A DNA stretch of 64,000 nt, taken from the NCBI GenBank assembly GCA_019059635.1, contig JAGVRJ010000014.1, forward strand, positions 992,001 to 1,056,000, written 5' to 3'. The notes beneath the pieces were generated by a model. It searched no databases. It worked only from the letters and a program-made list of their open reading frames with translations, and was not told where the DNA came from. Source of the DNA: Proales similis. Lineage: Eukaryota; Rotifera; Eurotatoria; Ploima; Proalidae. Below are positions 12,315-20,955 of the stretch, piece after piece (within the stretch, counting starts at the first letter, position 1; the number at the start of each line of letters is the position of its first letter). A program made the position numbers and the translations under genes.

Positions 12315-13880
12315 TCAGACTTGAACATTGGTCAGAGCTCGGTCTAGCGGCGCTTCCATTCGGTCCACATGCATGTTGGACTCGGAGCGGATGGATCGTT
12401 TCGCAGCTCGGTGCTCCTTGACCAAATAGCCGACTGAGGCCGCAAGTCCGATGTACTCGGCCAGACTAAGCATGCTCATGCCCAGAAAGAGACCCAGCGT
12501 GCCGCCAATCGTTGCCATCAGACTCGTAATGCTCGTCTTTTCTACTTCTGTTATGTGCGTGTAGCTCAGGTCCTTGAAGTAAATGTTGACGGAAGCCACT
12601 CGTTTCCTCACCTCTTCATAATCGCGACTTGGCAGAGTCTGAACGAGCGGATGGCTCACCAGATACGGATAGAGCTTCTCGGACGGAAACGTCGAAGTGG
12701 ACGTGTAAAACTCGTAGGTGGTCGACTCGCATTCTTTGGGGCAGCGGTCTTGACAGTGCGCTTGAACGTCTCGTTCAAAAAACGACAGCCCCACCCGGGC
12801 CGAGCAGTTTGTCTGGGCAAGTGTCAGGCAGGGCTGCTGGCTCGGGTCAATGGTGTCAACAAACAGGTCGTAGCAGCCGCATTCGTCGACCACCGTCTCT
12901 TGAACGCACAAGAAATGGCACCGAGTCTGCGTGTAGGTCACGCCCAGTCTCTTCATGTAGTCGACAATTCGCATGTCGTCGGCCGTCTCAGAACAGTCGC
13001 TGTACGGCTTCGCCAGTCGACTGCTTATGGTCTTGGTCAGAGCTAAATTCAGCATTGTGCCGGCAGACACTTCGATGCCGTCTGTGTACGGAGCCGGATG
13101 ATCGGTCTTGTTGTGCACATATATGCGCAGGCCGCTGCTGGGTCGCAGGCCCACCAACGTGTCGCTCTTGTTCATGAACACGTGAAGATTGAACGAGAAC
13201 CAAGAGCCGGCCTTGTTTATCTTTAATATCTCTTGCTGGTGTCCGGAGGCGTTTTTGCCCGAATTGAACTGAAAGCAGTTGCCGTAGTCGACCATGTAGT
13301 ACCAGGCAAAGTCGGACGCGCTGCACGTCTTGTCTGTGAAGACGCAGCCGAGCAGCATTTCCGATATGTCCGCACCCAGGGCTCTTTTCGAGCTCTCGTT
13401 TCGGCTCGGCTTCTTGGCGTCGAAAAAGAACAAATTCTGCGCAGACAAAAGCTCAAAAAATCCTAGCTGCGACGCCGAGGCAAGGCCATTGCTGGACAAT
13501 ATTTGCTCAAACAGCTCGTCTGCTTCTGGCCTGCTGAACGCGTCAATGTTGCAGATAGTTATGGTCGGAAACTCGGCCGGGTTCTCGTTGTAGATGCGCA
13601 CTTTGGTTATAACGTCGAAAGCCAAATACTCCATGATCGCGTTCACAATAAAATAGCAGCAGCCGGCCAAGGCTCCGATCAAGAACAACAGCCACATGAT
13701 GCGAATAAGGAGGCGCTCGCTTCGAATCAGAGCCGGCACTCCGTGAGTGGTCACGTTGCTCGCCCATTCCAGACACAGCGATTTCAGCTTTACAGCGAAT
13801 TTCTTGCCATCGCCCGGCTTGTTCACCTGGCCATCCTCCTTTTTCACTTGCTTGTTCTCTCTTGTCTCCGAGTCGAGCAT
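12315..13880 (-). CDS. DEG/ENaC-family sodium channel subunit (intronless)
   Basis: A single 521-aa open frame with two membrane segments and a large Cys-rich extracellular loop, the layout of amiloride-sensitive or acid-sensing channels. The gating His-Gly pair (H46-G47, in THGVPALIRS) precedes TM1 (about 60-84). The post-TM1 signature FPTITICN is at 104-111. Cys-rich motifs include RCHFLCVQE, DECGCYD and CQDRCPKEC. TM2 (about 454-485) contains the selectivity-filter triplet G467-x-S469 in GLFLGMSMLSLAEYI. The intracellular tail is short and basic. Such subunits assemble as trimers passing Na+ across the plasma membrane; the gating stimulus cannot be told from sequence. The start is chosen at the first ATG of a charged N-terminus. 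Confidence 0.9.
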   Translation of the reverse strand: MLDSETRENKQVKKEDGQVNKPGDGKKFAVKLKSLCLEWASNVTTHGVPALIRSERLLIRIMWLLFLIGALAGCCYFIVNAIMEYLAFDVITKVRIYNENPAEFPTITICNIDAFSRPEADELFEQILSSNGLASASQLGFFELLSAQNLFFFDAKKPSRNESSKRALGADISEMLLGCVFTDKTCSASDFAWYYMVDYGNCFQFNSGKNASGHQQEILKINKAGSWFSFNLHVFMNKSDTLVGLRPSSGLRIYVHNKTDHPAPYTDGIEVSAGTMLNLALTKTISSRLAKPYSDCSETADDMRIVDYMKRLGVTYTQTRCHFLCVQETVVDECGCYDLFVDTIDPSQQPCLTLAQTNCSARVGLSFFERDVQAHCQDRCPKECESTTYEFYTSTSTFPSEKLYPYLVSHPLVQTLPSRDYEEVRKRVASVNIYFKDLSYTHITEVEKTSITSLMATIGGTLGLFLGMSMLSLAEYIGLAASVGYLVKEHRAAKRSIRSESNMHVDRMEAPLDRALTNVQV

Positions 13881-14544
13881 TTTTGCTCCAAGCTCAAGGC
13901 GTTCTTAGAATAATGGCGCCAGTCAGCTTATCATCGTCTGCTCTAGTTACACTGTGTACTTGGTTTACTTGGGGCTCATGAATAATTGAAGAGAAGCAAT
14001 TTGAGTAATGCTCGGCGCTCTGGCTGAATAAACACACGTTCATTGGCTCTAGACTTTTATTGCTGCTTGACTGACGCACGTCTATGTTCACCTGCATTGG
14101 CTAGCCAGCGTGTTGGATCAACAGAATCAGACGAGAGCCAAAACTTGTCAAAAATCGTTCGATCCAACTTGTTTGTTGTTCAACTCGAGTTGGTGTTGAG
14201 AATTGAGCGTTCATGTGCCAAGCTACATTTCGCTCATTATTGAGTATTTTCTTCATTTTCTGCAATCAACAGTCGAGTAAACAAAAACAGTGGAAAAATG
14301 TGAAAGCGTTTAGGAGGAAAAAAGCATTTTGGAGACATTTCTTGAGCACAATCTCCAACTCTCCCATTCTTTCTTGCGAGCGCTCGTGCTCTCTCTCTCT
14401 CTCTCTTTCTCTCTTTCTCTTTGTGGAGCTGCAATACACAAACGTTCGCCCACCCGCTCGCTCGTACTGGATCGCTGTGGCATAAGATGCGAAATTATGC
14501 TTGAAAAGAAGAGTGGCAAATAGATTGAAGAGCGACTTGGAATC
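13881..14544. other. Divergent intergenic region, channel gene and IBTK
   Basis: Shared upstream region of the minus-strand channel and plus-strand IBTK. It holds a CT-rich run near 14390-14420 but no coding exon I can support. Confidence 0.5.
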
Positions 14545-17500
14545 ATGAAACATTATGACGTGGTCACCTGTACAAGCAAGTGCCGCTCGTCACTGCACGC
14601 CGAGGAGCTGATGGCGTTGGTGAGCAAGTGCTCTGACGAGTCGGTTCTGATCAGCGCCATGCTCCAGTGTCCGAACGTGCACAAGAACCAGGACCGGTGG
14701 GGACGGTACATGCTGCATATGGCGGCGAGCTGCGGCCGGGCCGAACTGTGCGACTGGCTGGTCAACTACAAGCGAGCCGATGTGAACCTCAAGTCGCAAG
14801 AGAGCCAGTGGACTGCTTTGCACTGCGCCTGCTTCTACGGCCAACTGGACGCGTTGATAGTGCTGATGCGAAACGGAGCCAAACTGGTGAAGAACGACGC
14901 CGACAAACTGACGCCTCTGGAGCACCTCTACTACGACAAGTGGCTCTCGAGCCGCTACGAGCCGGACAGAGAAGATCCGCTCGACGTCTACTGCTGGGGC
15001 AGCAACATAAACTTCAACCTGGGCGTCGGCACTGACACAATGAAGTCAAACGCCGAGCTGGTCGAATTCTTCAAAAAGGCAAACGTGAGCATCGTGGACG
15101 TGCGCACGAGCAAGTTTCACACCGTCTTCCTGGCGCGCAGTGGCGAGGTATTCACTTGCGGCTTCGGAGCGGACGGCCGCCTTGGCCACGAGTCTGAAGC
15201 GACCCTGATGGCGCCGAAGCGGGTCGATGCGCTCAAGGATGTGCAATGTGTGCAAATAGCCGCGTCGAGGAACAACACTTACTTTCTGAGCAGCGACGGC
15301 AGCCTGTACAGCTGCGGCACAAACGAGTTCAAGCAGCTCGCGCAGCCGACAGTGGCCAAGTCGCTCACTCCAAAGCAAATAAGCTACGGCAAGCGTCTGA
15401 AGGGAAAGTCAATTCGCCAGGTCGAGTGCAGTCGATTCCACTGCGTTCTGTTGACTCACGCCAACGAGGTGTTCACGTTCGGTCTTAACGGTGGTCAACT
15501 CGGCCATCCGAACGAGACTGTGGCCAGCGCCTCGTCCGTCGAGTACAACCACATGGTTCGCTTCGTCGGCGAGCCGCGTCAAATCGCCTCCTTGAACGAG
15601 CCGGGCATTTTGATCGACTCGGTCGGATGCAGCGAGGCGTGCACGGTCTGTCTGCAGCGAAACAAGCCTGTGCTGCACGTGTTCAGCGAGTACAAAGCCC
15701 GCAAGCTGCACTACATCAAGGAGACCGGAAGCGCGCTGAAGAAGATTCGCGTCCGCGGCGGCCGTCTGGACCAGAGCGGCCTGGCTGGCAGCTCTAATAG
15801 CGCCGGTGAGCTGACCGTCGCCCAACAGCAGTCGGCCGAGCCCATTGTGATCGTGGCGCTCACCGAGTCAAACAAACTGTTCATGTGGCGCGAGAGCGAC
15901 GGCTTCTGGCGCCAGTTGTCCTGGTCCCGAAACAAGACCATCGAAATCATGGACTTTGACTTGAACATTGGCGGCCTGCTGCTGTGCACCAGACAGGGCG
16001 TCGGCTATCAGTGCACGTTCGGCAAGTCGAAGCCAAGCAAGGCCGCCGCCACTCATCTGCCGGCCAGTGACGCGCGGCGAACCGAAACACTCGAGCTCGT
16101 GCACGTGCCCTATCTGAACCGCTGCTACAAAGTGTTCAACGACGCCAAGGCGCGCAACTTCTTCGCTCTTCAATACTTGCCCACCATGAACATGCAGCAC
16201 TTTCCCATGCAGCTCAAGAGCACGTTCAGGGCAGACATGAGCACGTTTGTGGCCAATTCGCCCCTGAGCGACGCGCAATCGCAGCTCATCGAACTCCGAT
16301 TCCAGCGAGTCGGCCACCACGTGCATCGTTTCATATTGGCGTGCCGATCTGCCAAGTTCTACGCCGAGCACAGCCAAGCGGCCTCACTCGTCGACCTTGA
16401 GCAAGTGGTCAACGCGGCCAAGTTCACCGGTGAGATGCTCGAGATGCTCATTCGCTACCTCTACACCAACGAGTGTGCGCCCGACTGGCTGCAGACGGTG
16501 TTTGAGAAGCGCAAGGCGTTCACCGAGACCAGCTTGAGCAAATTTGTGGCCGACTTTCGCGAGAGCGTGATCGAAAAGTTCAACTTGACAGAGCTAAAGG
16601 CCAACTTTAGTCAAAAGGCGCTCGTCTCGAGCCTCAAAGAGCTGAGAATAAACGACCTGGCGCAAGTGGACCGGGCCGCTGTCGCTGCCTCGTTTCTCAG
16701 CAAACTGATGAGCAGTCGCAAGACGCTGCGCTTCAGCCGCCTCTCTCATCCGGAGCTTTACGACTGTGAGATAGTCTGCAATCAGAACGAACGTCTCAAG
16801 TGCCACCGGTGCATCCTAGTCGCCAGGTGTGAATACTTTGAGCACATGCTCATGGGCAGCTGGGCGGAGAGCGGCGCGGCCCAAGTGAAGCTGCCGGTCG
16901 ACCACGACCTAGTCAGACTGTTTGTCGACTACTTGTACACAGACGACGTGCAAATAGACGCGGCCGAGTCGTCCACCTCGTCGATAAAGAGCAAGTCGGA
17001 CAAGGAGCTCGAGCTGCTGCTCAATCTGTACGTTCTGGCCGACCAGCTGCTTGTCGAGCGGCTAAAGAATTTGTGCGAGTTTCGTATCGCCAATCTGATC
17101 AGCTTTAAAAACGTGAACGAGCTGCTGGCGTTCGCCAACGAGTACGGCGCCGACCAGCTCAAGGAGTTTGCGCTCGAGTTCATCGCCGTCAATTTGAACA
17201 CGCTGATCGAGATGAAGTCGCTCGAGTCGCTTGACTTGTTCTTGCTCAAGCAGATATCCGAGTTTTATCGAAACTACTATCCGCTGGTGGGAGGGCGCCG
17301 CATCACGCCCTACCACGGCGGCCTTGAGCCAGATCGAGTCGAACGATTGCCCGAGCAGCTGCTCTACGATTTGAGCTTTATCGCCAGTCTCGCAGAAGCG
17401 GACGATTCGGCCAAGAAAGCCAAGTCGAAATCGGCAAATGAACGCTCGCCGGTGGAGAGGCCTGCCGTGTGCGAATCGGACCACAGTGAGGCCATTTGGC

Positions 17501-18240
17501 CACACGAACCGCACCAGAGTGCGATTGTTGCCGATTGTGTCGAGTCAGATGCCGACTCGACTAAATGGGAGAGGGCGGGCAAGAGAGGTCATCGTCAGCG
17601 CAAGTCAGAGCGCGACTCGACTCCAAAAGAAATTCTTCAGTCCATCGATCTGAATGGCCAGAGTCCTGCGCAGCCAATTATCGCCAGCCCGAGAACTGTC
17701 AGCCAGATCGAGCACTGGCCCAAGCTCGGCGAGCAGATCAACGTCGCCGCCGCCACCCCGCCCAAAAGAGAGGCGCTAAAAAAGTCAAGCTCAGTGCAAA
17801 TAGTCAAGTCGAGAGAAGTTGACCAGTCGAAGCCGCAAGCTTCGCCCGCATGGGCCTCGACCAGTGCGGACAAGAGCGGAGTGTCGTTGGCCGACGTTAT
17901 GAACGAGGAAATGCAGCGAATGGAGCAGCAGTTGAAGCAGACAAGAGCAAGACCAAGCGTGGCCATGGCAGTGAGCAAATCGGCCAAAGGCTGGAGCATG
18001 CCAAGCACCAGTCCGCAGAGTTCGTTTGCGCAGATCCTTCAGATGGAGGAGCAGTCCAAGCAGCAGTACATTAAAATCAAGAATAGACCGCTGAGCCAGA
18101 TTCAGATGGAGGAGAGGGCGATCGAAGAGCTGAAGCTCATTTACGACGTCGACAATCAGACCGAGGTGACAATCAGAATCGAGCTCATGGACGAGCTGGG
18201 CCAGGCCGCTCAGCTGGCTCCAATCTGGAGGAAGAACTAG
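14545..18240 (+). CDS. IBTK: Inhibitor of Bruton tyrosine kinase homologue (ankyrin-RCC1-BTB-BTB, intronless)
   Basis: One 1231-aa frame (human IBTK about 1353). The N-terminus, CTSKCRSSLHAEELMALVSKCS, aligns with the family start. Ankyrin-type repeats lie at about 45-125 (DRWGRYMLHMAASCGR; WTALHCACFYGQ). RCC1-like repeats follow (YCWGSNINFNLG, FTCGFGADGRLGHE, YSCGTNEFKQL, FTFGLNGGQLGHP). BTB1 is near 585-690 and BTB2 near 730-860 (LKCHRCILVARCEYFEHMLMG). The C-terminal third is charged and disordered. In vertebrates IBTK is a CUL3 substrate adaptor. The two BTB domains support a similar role here, but that is inference. Unusually for so long a protein, no intron interrupts it. Confidence 0.94.
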   Translation: MKHYDVVTCTSKCRSSLHAEELMALVSKCSDESVLISAMLQCPNVHKNQDRWGRYMLHMAASCGRAELCDWLVNYKRADVNLKSQESQWTALHCACFYGQLDALIVLMRNGAKLVKNDADKLTPLEHLYYDKWLSSRYEPDREDPLDVYCWGSNINFNLGVGTDTMKSNAELVEFFKKANVSIVDVRTSKFHTVFLARSGEVFTCGFGADGRLGHESEATLMAPKRVDALKDVQCVQIAASRNNTYFLSSDGSLYSCGTNEFKQLAQPTVAKSLTPKQISYGKRLKGKSIRQVECSRFHCVLLTHANEVFTFGLNGGQLGHPNETVASASSVEYNHMVRFVGEPRQIASLNEPGILIDSVGCSEACTVCLQRNKPVLHVFSEYKARKLHYIKETGSALKKIRVRGGRLDQSGLAGSSNSAGELTVAQQQSAEPIVIVALTESNKLFMWRESDGFWRQLSWSRNKTIEIMDFDLNIGGLLLCTRQGVGYQCTFGKSKPSKAAATHLPASDARRTETLELVHVPYLNRCYKVFNDAKARNFFALQYLPTMNMQHFPMQLKSTFRADMSTFVANSPLSDAQSQLIELRFQRVGHHVHRFILACRSAKFYAEHSQAASLVDLEQVVNAAKFTGEMLEMLIRYLYTNECAPDWLQTVFEKRKAFTETSLSKFVADFRESVIEKFNLTELKANFSQKALVSSLKELRINDLAQVDRAAVAASFLSKLMSSRKTLRFSRLSHPELYDCEIVCNQNERLKCHRCILVARCEYFEHMLMGSWAESGAAQVKLPVDHDLVRLFVDYLYTDDVQIDAAESSTSSIKSKSDKELELLLNLYVLADQLLVERLKNLCEFRIANLISFKNVNELLAFANEYGADQLKEFALEFIAVNLNTLIEMKSLESLDLFLLKQISEFYRNYYPLVGGRRITPYHGGLEPDRVERLPEQLLYDLSFIASLAEADDSAKKAKSKSANERSPVERPAVCESDHSEAIWPHEPHQSAIVADCVESDADSTKWERAGKRGHRQRKSERDSTPKEILQSIDLNGQSPAQPIIASPRTVSQIEHWPKLGEQINVAAATPPKREALKKSSSVQIVKSREVDQSKPQASPAWASTSADKSGVSLADVMNEEMQRMEQQLKQTRARPSVAMAVSKSAKGWSMPSTSPQSSFAQILQMEEQSKQQYIKIKNRPLSQIQMEERAIEELKLIYDVDNQTEVTIRIELMDELGQAAQLAPIWRKN

Positions 18241-18446
18241 GTCCTCACTTGGCCACCTCTTCTGCCTCATCTCTTCATTCCCGAGTCCTTCTACTTCTTC
18301 TGTTTAGTCGCCTTTCTCTCTCTCTCTTGTTCGTCTTGGCGTTTTTGCGTTTCTTCTCGTTTATTGTTGAAGCCGATAAAATCGAAACAAGAAATCGAGT
18401 CCACCAGACCGAATAGAGCACTAAACGGGAAAAGCAAAGAGCAGGC

Positions 18447-20501
18447 TCAGCGTCTGGGTAGAATTGACCGAATGAAGAAGCGAAAGCTGGCCGTGTTCAA
18501 GCTGTACAGGAACGGATTGATGAGGCTGTTGAAGGGTATGACGAAGATGGCGAGCATCTTGAGCATGGCGCGGCTGATTGACTTTTGCGCGACCAGCGAG
18601 TAGACGCAAATGATCACCACCGGTCCCCAGCAGACCGAGTTGGCCATCACCAGGAGGGAAATGTTGCAGGCGAGCCGCTGGTCCTCTGAATGGCGCAGTT
18701 CAATTTGACTGCGGTTGCTGCAGCTGTCTCGTCTGGCGTCGAGCTCGATGCTCACTTTGTTCATAAATATGAACGCGTAGAGCACAAATATGAGCACGAA
18801 GCAGGTGATGAGAAGGCCGTTCAATGAGACCACGTAGAGCCGGTCCAGTGGCTGGTTGGTGTCGAACGGCAGGCAAATGGCGTACGACGAGTAGCGGTTG
18901 AGGTCGGCCAACGGCAACGAGGCCACGCAAACCGAACACAGCCAAATGAGCGTTGAGGCGAGCAGCGCCTCAGTAAGAGTCATTCGTCTGGCGGGCAGCT
19001 TCAGCGCTCTGTATCTCTCATATGTTATGAACAGGAGCGTTAGAGCGGACGAAACAGACGAGACGATGGCGAGGAATCCGGCCAAATGGCACGTGAACGA
19101 ATGCTGCCAGTTGAGCGCGCCGGCCACAAAGTCGTGTCGAGACGTGGCGTCTTTCACCGCGATGAACAGTATGTAGACGGACATGAGCCAGTCGGCGAGT
19201 GCCAGGTTGGCGATCAGAAACGCCGAGACGATCAGCTCACTTTGAAGAGCGGCGCCTTGTCTTGTCAGCACTTTGCCTGCGTTGAACGCGATCACAAGCA
19301 AGTTGGCCAGAACGCCGCACAGTGATATAAGCCAGGCGGCGATTCTCATCCACCAGTCGTCGAGAAGGTTCTCGCACGGCGTCAGTGCGTCTGGCATCGG
19401 AGAGCAGGAGAAGCGCACGCCGCACAAGTACGGATCCGACCCGCACGGCTCGCTGGTCTCGGCAAGAGGGCCTGCCTCTGCCACTAGCACCGTGTCGACG
19501 TCCAACAGCTGCAGGAAGCTCTCGTCGATCTCGCTCAAGTTCGGTCGCTGCTCTCTTACCTGAAATATGTGCTCGTTCAGTGCGACCATGCTCTGGCTCT
19601 CTTCAAACGACTTGAGGAACGAGCAGCAATGATAGGAGAAGTGAGTGCGCAGCGAACGTATTCGGCCGAACTGAGTCGAGAGCGGAAAGTCGAGCATTGC
19701 GTCGTTGCCGCTCAGATCAAGATCGTAGATGGAGCCGTAGACAGGACTCGAGCTGGGCAAGCGTCTAATCAGATTGTGGGCGAGGTTCATCTCGCGCAGG
19801 TTGACGAGCACGTCGAACGCCCTCTCGGCTATACGCTCGATTCGATTGTAGGCGAGCGAGAGGCGACGCAGCTCTCTCAAATGAATAAAGTCGTTGGCGG
19901 CGATCTCCTTTAGCAAGTTGTTGTCCACAATCAAATGAAGCAGCTGGCTGTCACGAGTGAACATGCGGCCAAGCGATTCGATTCGATTGTGAGAAAAGTC
20001 GAGCAGAGACAATTGCTCGCACTGGTCCAGACTGAAGGAGTCGAATCCTCGCAGCCGGTTGTAGGCCAAGTCCAGTTTGAACAGCTCGCGTTTGCCTGTG
20101 CAAAACTCGGCGCTGACTGCCACCAGACCCATGTTTTGAATGGTCAGATCCTGCAAGTGCGAGAGAGCGGCCAGGCGAGGCAGCTTCTCAAAGCCGCTCA
20201 CCCGGTTTAGATGCAAGTTCTTCAGTCTGAACATGGAGTCGAATGTGCTCTGTTGCACGCGCAGTTCCAGCGGCCCGAAGCCGGCGTCGATGAACAGAGA
20301 GACCAGGCGCCGGTCGACCGCACTGAACTGATCAGACTCGAGCTCGACCGGCATCTCTTGGGGCCAGTTCATGTCCGCCGTGCATTCAATCAGGTAAATG
20401 CTTCGACATCGGCACACTAGACAAACGTGTTCGAGTCGCGCTGCCTGCGCCGCCATCGCAATCAAGCAACACGTCCAAAACGAGTTGATCATCATTGCCA
20501 T
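18447..20501 (-). CDS. Leucine-rich repeat GPCR, glycoprotein-hormone-receptor type (LGR), intronless
   Basis: A 684-aa frame. It has a signal peptide (CCLIAMAAQA), a Cys-rich LRR cap (CLVCRCRSIYLIEC), about eight leucine-rich repeats (for example LFKLDLAYNRLRGF, LSLLDFSHNRIESL, LRRLSLAYNRIERI), then the hinge motif FSCSPMPDALTPCEN. That motif is diagnostic for the FSH/LH/TSH receptor and LGR1-like lineage rather than relaxin receptors. A seven-helix rhodopsin-type region follows with ERY at the end of TM3 and NSLINPFLYSL in TM7. The cytoplasmic tail is very short (about 15 residues). The likely ligand class is a cystine-knot hormone such as GPA2/GPB5, by family analogy. It converges on IBTK with about 200 nt between stops. 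LGR ectodomains are usually encoded by many small exons; here there are none. Confidence 0.88.
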   Translation of the reverse strand: MAMMINSFWTCCLIAMAAQAARLEHVCLVCRCRSIYLIECTADMNWPQEMPVELESDQFSAVDRRLVSLFIDAGFGPLELRVQQSTFDSMFRLKNLHLNRVSGFEKLPRLAALSHLQDLTIQNMGLVAVSAEFCTGKRELFKLDLAYNRLRGFDSFSLDQCEQLSLLDFSHNRIESLGRMFTRDSQLLHLIVDNNLLKEIAANDFIHLRELRRLSLAYNRIERIAERAFDVLVNLREMNLAHNLIRRLPSSSPVYGSIYDLDLSGNDAMLDFPLSTQFGRIRSLRTHFSYHCCSFLKSFEESQSMVALNEHIFQVREQRPNLSEIDESFLQLLDVDTVLVAEAGPLAETSEPCGSDPYLCGVRFSCSPMPDALTPCENLLDDWWMRIAAWLISLCGVLANLLVIAFNAGKVLTRQGAALQSELIVSAFLIANLALADWLMSVYILFIAVKDATSRHDFVAGALNWQHSFTCHLAGFLAIVSSVSSALTLLFITYERYRALKLPARRMTLTEALLASTLIWLCSVCVASLPLADLNRYSSYAICLPFDTNQPLDRLYVVSLNGLLITCFVLIFVLYAFIFMNKVSIELDARRDSCSNRSQIELRHSEDQRLACNISLLVMANSVCWGPVVIICVYSLVAQKSISRAMLKMLAIFVIPFNSLINPFLYSLNTASFRFFIRSILPRR

Positions 20502-20955
20502 TCGTCTAAGTCAATCGTCAATTGTCTACGCAAGTATTTTTATTCATCAAATAAGCAAAATGAATATGGAAAAGAGCTATTCAGGCGACAAAAGAGAGAG
20601 AGAGAGGCGCCTCTGCTTAGCATCACATTGACGCAGACTGTCTGGCACTGTCGCTTCTATCCTTCTGGTGGTTGGCCTCGGCCGTTGCTCAATGTTGCAT
20701 CGTCTGTCAGCTTAAATTGGCCTCCTAGACGACTTGGCCGCTGCCTCTCATTCAGGGTAAAATACAAAAAAAAAAAAATTTTGACTAAGAACTGCTGTGA
20801 CCAGGACAGAGTGCTGCTACTGCTGCGTGTGGGCCGTCACTTGAAGATAGACAGACAGTGTGTAGGCAGATGAAGCGGCTGCAAAAGAACACAAAAAGAG
20901 ACTGGCAGCGACAAATTGAATGAAATTAATTGAGTGATTGATTAAAACTGGATTC
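20502..20955. other. Intergenic, LGR upstream and Ig-protein 3' region
   Basis: Non-coding. It carries a short GAGA run near 20594 and an A-run near 20768-20780. No gene is seen. Confidence 0.5.

Noticed and set aside
12555-13177. Plus-strand frames of 163 and 182 aa
   Set aside because: They are antisense shadows of the DEG/ENaC gene, which has clear family motifs on the other strand.
15046-16377. Several minus-strand frames of 90-170 aa
   Set aside because: Shadows of IBTK; no motif and broken relative to each other.
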